This document shows positions 16,560 through 26,422 of a DNA stretch of 64,000 nt, piece by piece. The position numbers and the translations under genes were made by a program. Location of the stretch: assembly GCF_017168195.1 (NCBI RefSeq), contig NZ_JADNYL010000004.1:186001-250000 (forward strand). The letters are read 5' to 3'. Numbering within the stretch: the stretch's first letter is position 1; the number at the start of each line of letters is the position of its first letter. The DNA comes from Thalassotalea sp. G2M2-11. Lineage in GTDB: Bacteria; Pseudomonadota; Gammaproteobacteria; Enterobacterales; Alteromonadaceae. Below the pieces are notes generated by a model that was given only the letters and a program-made list of their open reading frames with translations, was not told the DNA's origin and did no database searches.

Positions 16560-17788
16560 AATGAGAAACTCATACTTAGTAATAGAGTATTAACATGGTC
16601 TTTTGGAGAATTATCACTATTATCAATCCATAAGGTGCCACCTTGTTGTTTAATATTACTATGGCTCCACTGTAAAGACAGTGCCATGTTAGCACTGATG
16701 TCCCAACGTAACCCCAAAGAAATAGTGTTCTGATTAGTGGCATAAAAGTTCATGTTACCTTCAACAGCATTAATTAATTCAGGAATGGCTGCTTCTATGA
16801 CATTTGTTTCATTAAACTGATAATTATCTGATTGTGAAAATGCTGAAACCCCATAAATAGTATATTGATCGAATTGATAGGAAAGACCGAGATAACCACT
16901 GTTTATGGTTGGGATAACTGGAGAGTCATTGGCTTTAACTTGTGAAAATTCCGTCGTGAGTAACCAGCGATTAAAATATTGTTGATAGCTTAAAGATAAA
17001 TATTTAATGTTTGTATTCAATACGCGTAAAGTCTGCGAAAAGCTTGAAGCATTAGGCCAGATAGTAACTGGCACAGTGTTGATAGCACCTATTAGTGCTA
17101 ATGTGCTTTGGGTTTCATTGGCAAGCTGGGCTGCGGAATAGCGTGCTTGGATGATCCAATCGCTTTTATCATAACTAACAGAAGCCCCTAAAATATTATC
17201 TACTTGAATTTTCTCGGTGATATTACTTGTTGATAGGTAAGAGTCAGATTTTCCGGTAAAAATTTTGCTCGTTAATGTACCTTCATTTAAACGAAGCTGA
17301 TAATTGATATCTGCACCATCAACAAAACGAAACGGTATGATACTGTAGACCTCATTTGGTACTGTTGCCCATGGATTGGCAATCCCAATATCGCGATATT
17401 CAGTGATCAGAAAAATATCGATGGCAGTTCTGCCAACTCTAATTGCCCATTCTGGCTTTGGAGCGTAGCGTAAAAAAGCCATGGTTAGGTAGTTATCAAG
17501 TGATTTTTTGGCCATATCTTTTATGACTGCTTGGCCAACAAAATCAAATTCATTGGAGAGCCCGACGTTGACTTGCCCACCTATAAGCGAATGTGACAAT
17601 AAATCCAGATCACCAGAAAAAACCCCCTTATCATAGCTAACATCCTTACGATAACCATAGGTATCAGAATCAGTTGTTGTCAATGCAAGGGTACCAAAGG
17701 CACTAAATTGCATATTGCTATTAGCGAAGCAACTGAATGAAGTTAAAGACGAGACGAGTAGAAGTACTTTTAACAACATAAATTTCAT
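16556..17788 (-). CDS. Outer-membrane beta-barrel (porin-like) protein
   Basis: A 410-residue protein with a signal peptide (about 1-22, ending CFA) and repeated amphipathic beta-strands rich in aromatic residues and alternating Ser/Thr, for example YLGLSYQFDQYTIYGVSAF and TISLGLRWDISANMALSLQW. It ends SMSFSL; barrel-assembly signals usually end in aromatic Phe, which is penultimate-type here. It is the first gene of the operon and overlaps the next by ATGA. It may admit the ligand sensed by the periplasmic protein and cyclase. I recognise no named porin, and selectivity cannot be read. Confidence 0.75.
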   Translation of the reverse strand: MKFMLLKVLLLVSSLTSFSCFANSNMQFSAFGTLALTTTDSDTYGYRKDVSYDKGVFSGDLDLLSHSLIGGQVNVGLSNEFDFVGQAVIKDMAKKSLDNYLTMAFLRYAPKPEWAIRVGRTAIDIFLITEYRDIGIANPWATVPNEVYSIIPFRFVDGADINYQLRLNEGTLTSKIFTGKSDSYLSTSNITEKIQVDNILGASVSYDKSDWIIQARYSAAQLANETQSTLALIGAINTVPVTIWPNASSFSQTLRVLNTNIKYLSLSYQQYFNRWLLTTEFSQVKANDSPVIPTINSGYLGLSYQFDQYTIYGVSAFSQSDNYQFNETNVIEAAIPELINAVEGNMNFYATNQNTISLGLRWDISANMALSLQWSHSNIKQQGGTLWIDNSDNSPKDHVNTLLLSMSFSL

Positions 17789-17911
17789 TTAATTTTTTAG
17801 GTAGGCTAGTAATTTAAAGTTAGAAGGTAACGTACTAATTATCAAGCAGATCAAGGAAAAATACTGATTGTATATGTATTGTAATTAACGTAATGATTAT
17901 GTCTTGGAAGA

Positions 17912-17942
17912 TAAAAAAACCACTTAATTTGCAAAGTGGTTT
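17912..17942 (-). terminator. Terminator of the ilv operon after ilvA
   Basis: On the minus strand AACCACTT and AAGTGGTT form a stem around a TGCAAAT loop region, followed by a run of T. It lies 6 bases past the ilvA stop, as expected for the end of the ilvGMEDA transcript. Confidence 0.85.
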
Positions 17943-17947
17943 CTCGA

Positions 17948-19528
17948 TTAAGCTAAAAATGCTTGATACGCTTGATTATCGGTTTCTTCCTGCCATTGGT
18001 AAGCTAAATCTTTTAAGTGATTGAAAAAATCAATGGTGTCATCATTATCCACGCCAAAACCTGCTAATACTTGCCCAAATGCGGCACCGTGATTGCGATA
18101 ATGGAATAAGCTAATATCCCAGCGTTCGCCTAAGGTATCGAGAAATTTCTCTAATGCTCCGGGATATTCAGGAAATTGAAAACGGAAGATGCGCTCTTGT
18201 GTTGCTGCCGGGTTTTGCCCGCCGATCATATAACGCACATGTAACTTAGCAAGTTCATTATCGGTCAAATCGTTTACTTGATAATGCTGTTGCTCTAATG
18301 AATGGATCAATGTTTGCCTATCTTCAGAATCTGTCACTCTTACCCCAACAAAAACATGAGCATCATTGCTTTTGGGGGAATTTACCGCGTGACGATAATT
18401 AAATTCGGTGATCACTCGCCCTTGTAAGCTGTGGCAAAACTTCCTGAAACTTCCTTTTTGCTCAGGAATGGTGACTGCGAGTACCGCTTCTTTTTGTTCA
18501 CCCAGTTCACATCGTTCAGAAATATAGCGCAACGTGTGAAAGTTCATGTTGGCGCCGGATAAAATTGCGACTAACGATTCATCCCCTTTACTTGTTTGAC
18601 AGTATTTTTGTAAACCTGCTAATGATAATGCCCCCGCCGGTTCAGCAATAACACGAGTATGTTCAAAAATATCTTTAATGGCGGCACAAATCTCGTCGGT
18701 ATTGACTGTGATGACATCATCACAATATTGTTTGATCAACTCAAAAGTGTGATGACCAATACGTTTTACTGCAACGCCATCTGCAAACAATCCTACTTGG
18801 TCAAGATCTGTCGGCTGGCCTGCAGCCATTGCCGCTTTTAGGCAGGCAGAATCCTCAGCTTCCACACCAATGACTTTAATGTTTGGTTGTAACTGTTTTA
18901 AATACACCGCCATACCGGCTAATAAACCACCACCGCCAACAGGGACAAAAACTACATCGGTTTTCGGCTGTTGTTGTAATAACTCTTTTGCGACTGTGCC
19001 TTGGCCAGCAATAACATCGACATCGTCAAAAGGAGGGATAATGGTTTTATTTTCTTGTTGGGCAAACTGGAGCGAAGCTGCTTGTGCTTCGTTGAAACTT
19101 TTTCCTACTAAGCGTACCTCTGCGCCAAAACGTCTGACATTATCTACTTTTATTTCAGGGGTGGTGATCGGCATCACGATAGTGGCTTTAATGCCGAGCT
19201 TATTAGCAGCAAGCGCTAAACCTTGAGCGTGATTACCTGCCGATGCCGCAATGACCCCATGAATACATTGTGCCTCAGTGAGGTTAGATAATTTGTTATA
19301 AGCACCTCGTAACTTAAACGAGTGTACTGGTTGTTGATCTTCACGCTTTAAATAAATTTGATTACCTAAGCGAGCGGATAGTTTACCTAATAAGGTGACA
19401 TCACTTTCAACCGCCACGTCATACACGGGTGCCAGTAAAATACGCCTAAGATAGTCGAGTGCTTGTTTTTGACTTGCCTGAGCAAGTTGTAGGGCTTGTT
19501 GCTCAGCTTCAGTCATTGGCATCACCAT
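17948..19528 (-). CDS. ilvA: Threonine ammonia-lyase, biosynthetic
   Basis: IlvA deaminates threonine to 2-oxobutanoate, the first step of isoleucine synthesis, with PLP. The length, about 526 residues (E. coli 514), shows the biosynthetic form with two C-terminal ACT-like domains that bind isoleucine and valine. PLP lysine lies in [12 protein letters not shown] (Lys near 72); the glycine loop GGGGLLAG binds the cofactor phosphate. ACT parts start near 330 ([13 protein letters not shown]) and 425 ([15 protein letters not shown]). Possible starts are ATG 19528, 19522 or 19516; all overlap the ilvD end, and the last has GGTGAT ahead of it. It is the final gene of the ilvGMEDA operon. Confidence 0.96.
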   Translation of the reverse strand: MVMPMTEAEQQALQLAQASQKQALDYLRRILLAPVYDVAVESDVTLLGKLSARLGNQIYLKREDQQPVHSFKLRGAYNKLSNLTEAQCIHGVIAASAGNHAQGLALAANKLGIKATIVMPITTPEIKVDNVRRFGAEVRLVGKSFNEAQAASLQFAQQENKTIIPPFDDVDVIAGQGTVAKELLQQQPKTDVVFVPVGGGGLLAGMAVYLKQLQPNIKVIGVEAEDSACLKAAMAAGQPTDLDQVGLFADGVAVKRIGHHTFELIKQYCDDVITVNTDEICAAIKDIFEHTRVIAEPAGALSLAGLQKYCQTSKGDESLVAILSGANMNFHTLRYISERCELGEQKEAVLAVTIPEQKGSFRKFCHSLQGRVITEFNYRHAVNSPKSNDAHVFVGVRVTDSEDRQTLIHSLEQQHYQVNDLTDNELAKLHVRYMIGGQNPAATQERIFRFQFPEYPGALEKFLDTLGERWDISLFHYRNHGAAFGQVLAGFGVDNDDTIDFFNHLKDLAYQWQEETDNQAYQAFLA

Positions 19529-21371
19529 CAAGTAATGCTCTATTTCTCACTGCCCCTTTATCTGCACTAGTGGCTAACATGGCATAATTTTTTAGTGCGT
19601 AACTGATAGGGCGTACGCGATCCACAGGTTGCCATGCGTCTTTGCCTTTGGCGATCATATCAGCTTCACGCTGCGCCATTTCAGCCGCAGACACTTGTAA
19701 CTCAATGATGCGATTGGGAATATCGATATGAATAATATCACCTTGCTCAACTAACCCTATCGCACCACCACCTGCTGCTTCTGGAGATACGTGGCCAATC
19801 GATAAACCTGAAGTGCCGCCCGAGAATCGACCGTCGGTGATTAAGGCACATTTTGTGCCTAAGCCCATTGATTTTAAATAGGTGGTTGGATATAACATTT
19901 CTTGCATACCTGGGCCACCTTTGGGCCCTTCGTAGCGAATCACAACCACTTCACCGGCAACCACTGAGCCATTTAAAATACCTTCAACCGCAGCATCCTG
20001 ACTTTCAAAAATATGTGCAGGGCCAGTAAAAGTTAAGTTTTCATCCGCTACCCCGGCGGTTTTTACGATACAACCGTCGAGGGCGATATTGCCAGAGAGA
20101 ACAGCTAAGCCGCCTTCTTTGGAGTAGGCATGCTCAAGTTTACGAATACAACCATTTTCACGATCGTCATCTAAGCTGTCCCAACGGCAATCTTGGCTAA
20201 ATGCTTTTGTGGTGCGAATACCTGCAGGACCTGCGCGATAAAAATCTTTCACCGCCTGATCTTGGGTTAAGGTAATATCGTATTGTTGTAATAACTCTTC
20301 CAGCGTGGTGCCTAACACGTTAACAACCTTGGTATTGAGTAAGTTTGCTCTTGCAAGCTCGCCTAAGATAGATACGACACCACCCGCACGGTGAACATCT
20401 TCCATATGATATTTTTGCGTAGAAGGTGCTACTTTACATAGTTGTGGTACTAAACGTGATAAACGATCAATATCTTCCATAACAAAGTCAACATCTGCTT
20501 CTTGTGCCGCCGCTAATAAGTGCAACACGGTATTAGTTGACCCGCCCATGGCAATATCTAAACACATCGCATTTTCAAATGCCGCTTTGTTAGCGATATT
20601 TCTGGGTAAGGCGCTTTCGTCATTATCACGATAGTAGCGCTGCGTTAAGGCTAAAATTTCACGACCTGCTCTTAAGAAAAGCTGCTCACGATCTGCATGA
20701 GTTGCTAGCATTGAACCGTTACCCGGCAAGGCTAAACCTAATGCTTCGGCTAAACAGTTCATTGAATTTGCGGTAAACATACCTGAGCATGAACCACAAG
20801 TAGGACAAGCTGAACGTTCCACTTGCTCACTTTGCTCATCTGAGACCGTTGGATCAGCGCCTTGGATCATGGCATCGACTAAATCCAGTTTGATTATTTG
20901 ATCTGAGAGCTTGGTTTTACCTGCTTCCATCGGGCCGCCAGAGACAAAAATTACGGGAATATTCAGGCGCATGGCAGCCATCATCATTCCTGGCGTGATT
21001 TTATCGCAGTTTGATATACACACCATGGCATCTGCGCAATGGGCATTGACCATATATTCAACCGAATCGGCAATTAAGTCACGCGATGGAAGGCTATAGA
21101 GCATGCCGCTATGTCCCATGGCAATACCATCATCAACGGCAATGGTATTGAATTCTTTTGCAACACCACCTGCTTCTTCAATCGCACCTGCTACTAGCTG
21201 GCCCATATCTTTTAAGTGCACATGACCCGGCACAAACTGGGTAAATGAGTTAACTACGGCAATAATTGGTTTACCAAAATCATTGTCGGTCATTCCGGTT
21301 GCACGCCATAACGCACGTGCCCCCGCCATATTGCGGCCTTGAGTAGAGGTTGCAGATCTTAATTTAGGCAT
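19509..21371 (-). CDS. ilvD: Dihydroxy-acid dehydratase
   Basis: IlvD dehydrates the dihydroxy acids to 2-oxo acids in valine and isoleucine synthesis, using an iron-sulfur cluster. At 620 residues it matches E. coli (616). Cluster cysteines lie in CISNCDK and [11 protein letters not shown]; the C-terminal [15 protein letters not shown] is a family signature. I use ATG 21371 because [20 protein letters not shown] aligns with the E. coli start; an in-frame ATG four codons upstream (21383) is possible. It overlaps ilvA by about 20 bases, giving coupled translation. Two hairpins separate it from ilvE. Confidence 0.97.
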   Translation of the reverse strand: MPKLRSATSTQGRNMAGARALWRATGMTDNDFGKPIIAVVNSFTQFVPGHVHLKDMGQLVAGAIEEAGGVAKEFNTIAVDDGIAMGHSGMLYSLPSRDLIADSVEYMVNAHCADAMVCISNCDKITPGMMMAAMRLNIPVIFVSGGPMEAGKTKLSDQIIKLDLVDAMIQGADPTVSDEQSEQVERSACPTCGSCSGMFTANSMNCLAEALGLALPGNGSMLATHADREQLFLRAGREILALTQRYYRDNDESALPRNIANKAAFENAMCLDIAMGGSTNTVLHLLAAAQEADVDFVMEDIDRLSRLVPQLCKVAPSTQKYHMEDVHRAGGVVSILGELARANLLNTKVVNVLGTTLEELLQQYDITLTQDQAVKDFYRAGPAGIRTTKAFSQDCRWDSLDDDRENGCIRKLEHAYSKEGGLAVLSGNIALDGCIVKTAGVADENLTFTGPAHIFESQDAAVEGILNGSVVAGEVVVIRYEGPKGGPGMQEMLYPTTYLKSMGLGTKCALITDGRFSGGTSGLSIGHVSPEAAGGGAIGLVEQGDIIHIDIPNRIIELQVSAAEMAQREADMIAKGKDAWQPVDRVRPISYALKNYAMLATSADKGAVRNRALLDGDAND

Positions 21372-21394
21372 AATAGTGTCCATGTGAGCATTTC

Positions 21395-21467
21395 AAGTGT
21401 TAATGTGAAAACCTATTTCAGCTAATCGGTTTTCATATTAATACTTAGGAGCCAAAGTATGGCTCCT
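21395..21467 (-). repeat. Two adjacent hairpins in the ilvE-ilvD gap
   Basis: The first is a 19-base inverted repeat with two mismatches (21395-21413 with 21428-21446; arms contain GTGAAAACC and GGTTTTCAT). The second is AGGAGCCA/TGGCTCCT (21447-21467). Neither is followed by a T run on the minus strand. They may stabilise or process the ilv message between ilvE and ilvD, or be remnants of a small repeat. Confidence 0.6.
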
Positions 21468-21482
21468 AATGGATAGATAACG

Positions 21483-22409
21483 TTATTTAACTGGCGCTAA
21501 CCATGAATCATCAATATCTGTACTGCCATCAAACATGCCAAAAAACGCTTGTTGCAATGCTTTGGTGACAGGGCCTCGAGAACCTGTACCGACAGGCATA
21601 CCATCAACGGTTTTAACCGGTACCACTTCTGTTGCCGTTCCTGTCATGAAAAATTCATCAGCAAGGTATAAGGATTCACGAGAAATTGGTTCTTCACGCA
21701 CTTCATACCCCAGTTCTTTCGCTAATTGCATTACGGTATCACGAGTTAGACCTGGTAAAATTGATGCTGTGCTAAACGGAGTGTAGATCACGTTATTACG
21801 TACTAAGAACAAGTTTTGTCCCGCACCTTCACTGACCATATTATTAACATCTAAGGCAATACCTTCGGTGTAACCATGGCGGCTTGCTTCCATTGAAATT
21901 AATTGCGAAGACAAGTAGTTACCACCCGCTTTTGCAGCCGTTGGCATAGTGTTTGGTGCTAAGCGATTCCAGCTTGATACTCCCACGTCAACACCATTTT
22001 CAATTGCTTCCGCGCCTAAGTATGCTTCCCAGCTAAAAGCCGCGATCATTAAATCTGCTTTTGCATCGGCAGGCGGACGTAAGCCCATGCCGACATCCCC
22101 TAAAAATGCCAGTGGACGCAAATAAGCAGCATCTAAATTATTTTTTGCAACGGCATCTTTACATGCTTGCATCACTTCTTCCGGAGTGTATGGAATATTC
22201 ATGCGATACACTTTTGCTGAGTCGAATAAGCGTTTGATGTGTTCTTCTAAACGAAAAATACAGGTGCCCTTGTGAGTTTTGTAGGCACGAATACCTTCAA
22301 AAACTGATGAACCGTAATGTAATGCGTGACTCATTACGTGCACTGTGGCATTTTGCCACGGCATGAGTTCACCGTTAAACCAAATGAGTTCTGCACTTAC
22401 TTTAGCCAT
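21483..22409 (-). CDS. ilvE: Branched-chain amino acid aminotransferase
   Basis: IlvE makes the last transfer of an amino group from glutamate to form valine, isoleucine or leucine. The 308 residues match E. coli IlvE (309), a fold type IV PLP enzyme. Visible are WFNGELMPW at the start, HALHYGSSVFEGIRAY, the PLP lysine Lys160 in AKAGGNYL, and GIALDVNNMVSEGAGQNLF. It is the third structural gene of the ilv operon, 100 bases after ilvM with no obvious site in that gap. Confidence 0.97.
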   Translation of the reverse strand: MAKVSAELIWFNGELMPWQNATVHVMSHALHYGSSVFEGIRAYKTHKGTCIFRLEEHIKRLFDSAKVYRMNIPYTPEEVMQACKDAVAKNNLDAAYLRPLAFLGDVGMGLRPPADAKADLMIAAFSWEAYLGAEAIENGVDVGVSSWNRLAPNTMPTAAKAGGNYLSSQLISMEASRHGYTEGIALDVNNMVSEGAGQNLFLVRNNVIYTPFSTASILPGLTRDTVMQLAKELGYEVREEPISRESLYLADEFFMTGTATEVVPVKTVDGMPVGTGSRGPVTKALQQAFFGMFDGSTDIDDSWLAPVK

Positions 22410-22509
22410 GTTTATTTCTTCCTAATTCTGTTTGACTTACTCACGAAAAATTCGCCAATAAGTTAATTAAATATTTGTGCTTGTCGTATATTAGTATAAC
22501 TATTTTGCG

Positions 22510-22761
22510 CTACGTTGGCGCGACCGCGTTATTGTCTACCGAGACATCTTTGATGTCGATCAGTTTATTAATTTGATCAATTAAAAGTTCAATGGGACGA
22601 TCACTACTAATTTGTAATTTGATAGTGCCAATATGGGTACCGGTATTGACCTTGGCTTCGATGCCATTAATTAAAAAACCACGATAGCGCGTCACTTGTA
22701 AAATACGCTCAAGTACCACTTGCTTGTCGTCAACATGGATTATCAGTTGGTAATGATTCAT
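22510..22761 (-). CDS. ilvM: Acetolactate synthase II small (regulatory) subunit
   Basis: An 83-residue single ACT-domain protein (E. coli IlvM 87). HVDDKQVVLERILQVTRYRGFLI holds the ACT strand-loop-helix, and the rest has the ferredoxin-like pattern. It activates the large subunit IlvG; in E. coli this isozyme resists valine inhibition. It starts one base after the ilvG stop region, so the subunits are co-translated. Confidence 0.95.
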   Translation of the reverse strand: MNHYQLIIHVDDKQVVLERILQVTRYRGFLINGIEAKVNTGTHIGTIKLQISSDRPIELLIDQINKLIDIKDVSVDNNAVAPT

Positions 22762-22762
22762 C

Positions 22763-24427
22763 TTAGCTGTTCTCCATCATTTTATCGTTGGCAGTTTCAG
22801 GTGGGACAAGCGGCCATACATTCTCTTTGGCATCGATTTTTACGTGTAATAAGTAGGCACCATCATGGTTAAACATCTCATCAATTGCTGCCGATACCTG
22901 GTCTTTGTGATGTACTTGTTTTGCTTTAATATCAAAAGCTTGTGCTAACATTAAAAAGTCAGGGTTGTCTGATAAATCGGTTTCACTTAAGCGACCATTA
23001 AAAAATAAATCTTGCCATTGGCGTACCATGCCCAGTTTCGCATTATCAATAAGCACAATTTTAACGGGTAGTTGAAAACGTTTAATGGTGGATAACTCTT
23101 GTACATTCATCATCAAAGAACCGTCACCAGAGACGGCGATAATACAATCATGTGGACGACTCACTTGTGCGCCAATGGCTGCAGGTAAGCCAAAACCCAT
23201 GGTACCCATGCCACCACTGGATAAAAAGTTGCTTGGATCGTTAAATGCCATGTGCTGTGCCGACCACATTTGATGTTGGCCAACGTCGGTGGTGACACAA
23301 GTATTTTTTGGCATTTTTTCACTGATTTCTTTGAGTACCGCCGGGGCAAAAATAGCATCACCTGGGTGATCATAGCGCCATGCAAAATCGTTTTTCATTT
23401 GCTGGCAATGTTGTTGCCATTCCTTAATGGCTAATGGTATCGCCAGAGCAGGCAAATTGACTTTTAGATCACCTAAAATAGCAGCATCTGCTTTGCGTCG
23501 TTTGTCTATTTCTGCGGTATCGATATCAAAATGGATCACTTTGGCATGTGGGGCAAATTTTGCTAATTTTCCGGTAACGCGATCATCAAATCTAGCACCA
23601 ACAGCAATCAATAAATCACATTGTTGAACAGCTAAATTTGCCGCTTTAGTTCCGTGCATCCCTAACATCCCGAGATAGTGCTCATGATCTGGGTCGATTG
23701 CACCTAAGCCCTTTAATGTCGAAACACTCGGCATATTGGTTGTTTCAATAAAGGCACGTAATTCATCGACCGCATTCGCCATGCCAACACCACCACCAAC
23801 ATAGATCACCGGTTTTTTTGCCTTGCTGAGCATAGCAATTGCAGAGCCAACATTGGCTGGCGGCAAGTTGACTTTATTTTTCAATCGGGTGACTTTAGGG
23901 TGGGTACTTTCAACATGCGCCAGTTGAACGTCTTTAGGGATGTCGACCAATACAGGGCCCTGGCGCCCTTCTAATGCGATAGCAAATGCTTGATGCAATA
24001 CTTTTTCTAATTCATTAATATTGGTTACTTGAAACGAATGTTTGGTACACGCAAGTGATAAGCCAAAAATATCGATCTCTTGGAAAGCATCTGATCCCAT
24101 AGCAACAGTAGGTACTTGACCGGTAATAGCAACAACAGGAATTGAATCGGCGAGGGCATCGGCAAGACCCGTGATTAAATTCGTTGCGCCAGGTCCAGAC
24201 GTTGCCAAACACACACCAACTTTTCCAGATGCTCTAGCATACCCTACGGCTGAAAATGCCGCTCCTTGTTCGTGTCGGCAAAGAAAGTGGTTTACGTCAC
24301 TGTCATATAATGCATCGTAAATTGGCATAATGGCGCCACCGGGGTAACCAAAAATATCGGTTACTCCATGTTGCTGCATTACATCAAATAATAATGAACC
24401 ACCTGTGTGCTGCTTGTCATTTGTCAT
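22763..24427 (-). CDS. ilvG: Acetolactate synthase II large subunit
   Basis: IlvG condenses two pyruvates, or pyruvate with 2-oxobutanoate, using thiamine diphosphate. The 554-residue frame is intact, unlike the frameshifted ilvG of E. coli K-12. The N-terminal ThDP domain shows the catalytic Glu in [15 protein letters not shown]; the central domain has GGGVGMANA and [10 protein letters not shown]; the C-terminal domain has the metal site [12 protein letters not shown] and [11 protein letters not shown]. It is the first structural gene after the leader peptide and attenuator, about 100 bases downstream of the terminator hairpin. Confidence 0.97.
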   Translation of the reverse strand: MTNDKQHTGGSLLFDVMQQHGVTDIFGYPGGAIMPIYDALYDSDVNHFLCRHEQGAAFSAVGYARASGKVGVCLATSGPGATNLITGLADALADSIPVVAITGQVPTVAMGSDAFQEIDIFGLSLACTKHSFQVTNINELEKVLHQAFAIALEGRQGPVLVDIPKDVQLAHVESTHPKVTRLKNKVNLPPANVGSAIAMLSKAKKPVIYVGGGVGMANAVDELRAFIETTNMPSVSTLKGLGAIDPDHEHYLGMLGMHGTKAANLAVQQCDLLIAVGARFDDRVTGKLAKFAPHAKVIHFDIDTAEIDKRRKADAAILGDLKVNLPALAIPLAIKEWQQHCQQMKNDFAWRYDHPGDAIFAPAVLKEISEKMPKNTCVTTDVGQHQMWSAQHMAFNDPSNFLSSGGMGTMGFGLPAAIGAQVSRPHDCIIAVSGDGSLMMNVQELSTIKRFQLPVKIVLIDNAKLGMVRQWQDLFFNGRLSETDLSDNPDFLMLAQAFDIKAKQVHHKDQVSAAIDEMFNHDGAYLLHVKIDAKENVWPLVPPETANDKMMENS

Positions 24428-24528
24428 TTTTAATTAACTATTCAAAATTTCAAATTGCTCAATTTTAAATAGTGTGCTCCTTTCGTGTTGCTAACCTTTA
24501 CGTTTAGGTTAATTAATGCCGATAAACG

Positions 24529-24562
24529 AAAAACCCCCCGGTCCTTTCGGAGCGAGGGGTTT
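24529..24562 (-). terminator. Attenuator terminator of the ilv operon
   Basis: On the minus strand a GC-rich hairpin forms from CCCCTCG-CTCC, loop GAAA, and GGAC-CGGGGGG, followed by TTTTT. It lies between the leader peptide stop and ilvG, as in amino-acid attenuators. A competing pair, AAATTTAGC at the leader start and GCTAAATTT at its stop, could switch the fold with ribosome position. Confidence 0.88.
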
Positions 24563-24584
24563 GTTTGTTTTTCTTTCGTAAAAT

Positions 24585-24665
24585 TTAGCTTAACAAACGC
24601 CCTCGCGATGATTTAATAATCACCACGACGAGAATGTTAATAATTACAACGCTAAATTTTTTCAT
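24585..24665 (-). CDS. ilvL: ilv operon leader peptide
   Basis: A 26-codon frame, ATG at 24665-24663 and TAA at 24587-24585. Residues 6-17 read VVIINILVVVII: eleven of twelve are valine, isoleucine or leucine. Scarcity of any of these charged tRNAs would stall the ribosome here and favour the antiterminator, as in the E. coli ilvGMEDA leader. The terminator hairpin starts about 22 bases beyond the stop. A weak promoter candidate (TTGCAC, 16 bases, GATACT) lies about 100 bases upstream. The peptide itself probably has no function beyond its translation. Confidence 0.93.
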   Translation of the reverse strand: MKKFSVVIINILVVVIIKSSRGRLLS

Positions 24666-24898
24666 GTTAGTTATTCAGTTACTTTGAAAATTTATTAAAT
24701 ATTTTTGGCATTTGCCAGCCTTATTAAATTAGTATCATAGCTCTAATTCACAGTGCAAGCTTTTTTATTAGCGTTTTTTTATTACATGAAATTTTTTTGG
24801 TTATAAGCGGTTTAGAAATATCCGTACGTGGCTCGCAAATCTGGGTAATTACGACTACGCTTTTTATATGATGGACTTAAGTTTTAAATGGATGTTAT

Positions 24899-26422
24899 AT
24901 GTCTCTTGCCTGTGTTTATTCTCGTGCCCGTTTAGGGTTAGATGCGCCACTTGTCAGTGTTGAAGTACACTTAGCTAATGGTTTACCGGCTTTTAATATC
25001 GTCGGTTTGCCCGAAACATCAGTACGAGAATCAAAAGACAGAGTGCGTAGTGCCATTCTCAATTGCGGCTATGAATTTCCTGCTAAACGCATCACCATTA
25101 ATCTTGCTCCGGCTGATTTACCAAAAGAAGGTGGGCGATTTGACCTGCCGATTGCCGTTGGCATTCTTGCCGCATCAGAGCAAATTGTTAGTCAAGGATT
25201 GTCACAATATGAATTTGCGGGAGAGCTAGCATTATCAGGTGAATTACGACCTGTGATTGGCGAAATCCCGATGGCGATAGCCTGTAATAAAGCAGGGCGT
25301 GCTTTAATTATTCCAGCGCAAAATGCCGAACAGGCAAGCTGGGTAAAAGATGCCAAAATATATGAGCTTAAGCATTTAAGTGAACTTTACGGGCATTTAT
25401 TGCAACAGCAAAGCTTGCCTTTAGTGGCAGCTAAGCCCAGCACTGCATATCAACTCGATTATCAACAAGACATGAATGATGTGATTGGTCAACCACTGGC
25501 AAAAAGGGCGTTAGAGCTGGCGGCTTCAGGTGGTCATAATTTGTTATTTATCGGTCCTCCTGGCACAGGAAAAACCATGCTTGCCAGTCGTTTGCCTGGT
25601 ATTTTGCCTCAAATGACTCAAGCAGAAGCGTTGGAAGTTGCCGCGTTACAGTCGATCAGCCATGGGGTGATTGAGCAAAAATCGTGGCTAACACGCCCAT
25701 TTCGAGCGCCTCATCACACCGCATCATCTGCGGCATTAGTGGGAGGAGGTAGTCAACCCAAGCCGGGAGAAATATCATTAGCGCATCATGGCGTATTATT
25801 TTTAGATGAATTACCTGAGTTTGAACGTAAAGTGCTTGATGTATTGCGTGAACCCATGGAATCTGGCGAGGTTACTATATCGCGAGCATTACAAAAACAA
25901 ACTTATCCAGCTCAATTTCAACTGGTTGCCGCGATGAACCCAAGTCCGACCGGTTTTTATAATGATAACCGCAGTAGTCCTGAACAAGTGTTACGCTATT
26001 TGAATAGACTGTCAGGGCCCTTTTTGGATCGTATTGATATTCAAATTGAAGTTGCTCGTTTGCCAAGAGGCATGTGGAGTAAACATTTAGCCGATAGTGA
26101 ATCCAGTGAGCAGATTCGCCAGCGGGTTCAACAGTGCCGTGCTGTGCAATTGTCTCGTCAAGGAAAAGCAAATGCACAATTAACCAGTACGGAACTGTTA
26201 ACGTATTGCAAACTCTGCAAGGATGATACTGAGTTTCTCGAGTTAGCCGTAGAAAAGTTAGGTTTGTCGACCAGAGCCCATCACAAAATACTTAAAATAG
26301 CGCGTACCCTTGCTGATATGGAAGGTGAGCAAAATATTTTACATGCTCATTTGATTGAAGCGTTATCTTATCGCGCAATGGATCGAATATTACGCCACTT
26401 AACGGATGCCGTGACAGTTTAA
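24899..26422 (+). CDS. comM: ComM/YifB family AAA+ ATPase (Mg-chelatase-like)
   Basis: A 507-residue hexameric-helicase-type ATPase. The N-terminal ChlI-like domain has GLDAPLVSVEVHLANGLPAF and VRESKDRVRSAILN; Walker A is GPPGTGKT (about 220-227); Walker B is VLFLDELPEF; the C-terminal Mg-chelatase domain follows. In Vibrio cholerae and Acinetobacter, ComM promotes branch migration of incoming DNA in natural transformation. E. coli yifB also sits beside ilvL. It is divergent from ilvL and its TAA stop overlaps the ilvY stop in a shared TTAA. Confidence 0.95.
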   Translation: MSLACVYSRARLGLDAPLVSVEVHLANGLPAFNIVGLPETSVRESKDRVRSAILNCGYEFPAKRITINLAPADLPKEGGRFDLPIAVGILAASEQIVSQGLSQYEFAGELALSGELRPVIGEIPMAIACNKAGRALIIPAQNAEQASWVKDAKIYELKHLSELYGHLLQQQSLPLVAAKPSTAYQLDYQQDMNDVIGQPLAKRALELAASGGHNLLFIGPPGTGKTMLASRLPGILPQMTQAEALEVAALQSISHGVIEQKSWLTRPFRAPHHTASSAALVGGGSQPKPGEISLAHHGVLFLDELPEFERKVLDVLREPMESGEVTISRALQKQTYPAQFQLVAAMNPSPTGFYNDNRSSPEQVLRYLNRLSGPFLDRIDIQIEVARLPRGMWSKHLADSESSEQIRQRVQQCRAVQLSRQGKANAQLTSTELLTYCKLCKDDTEFLELAVEKLGLSTRAHHKILKIARTLADMEGEQNILHAHLIEALSYRAMDRILRHLTDAVTV

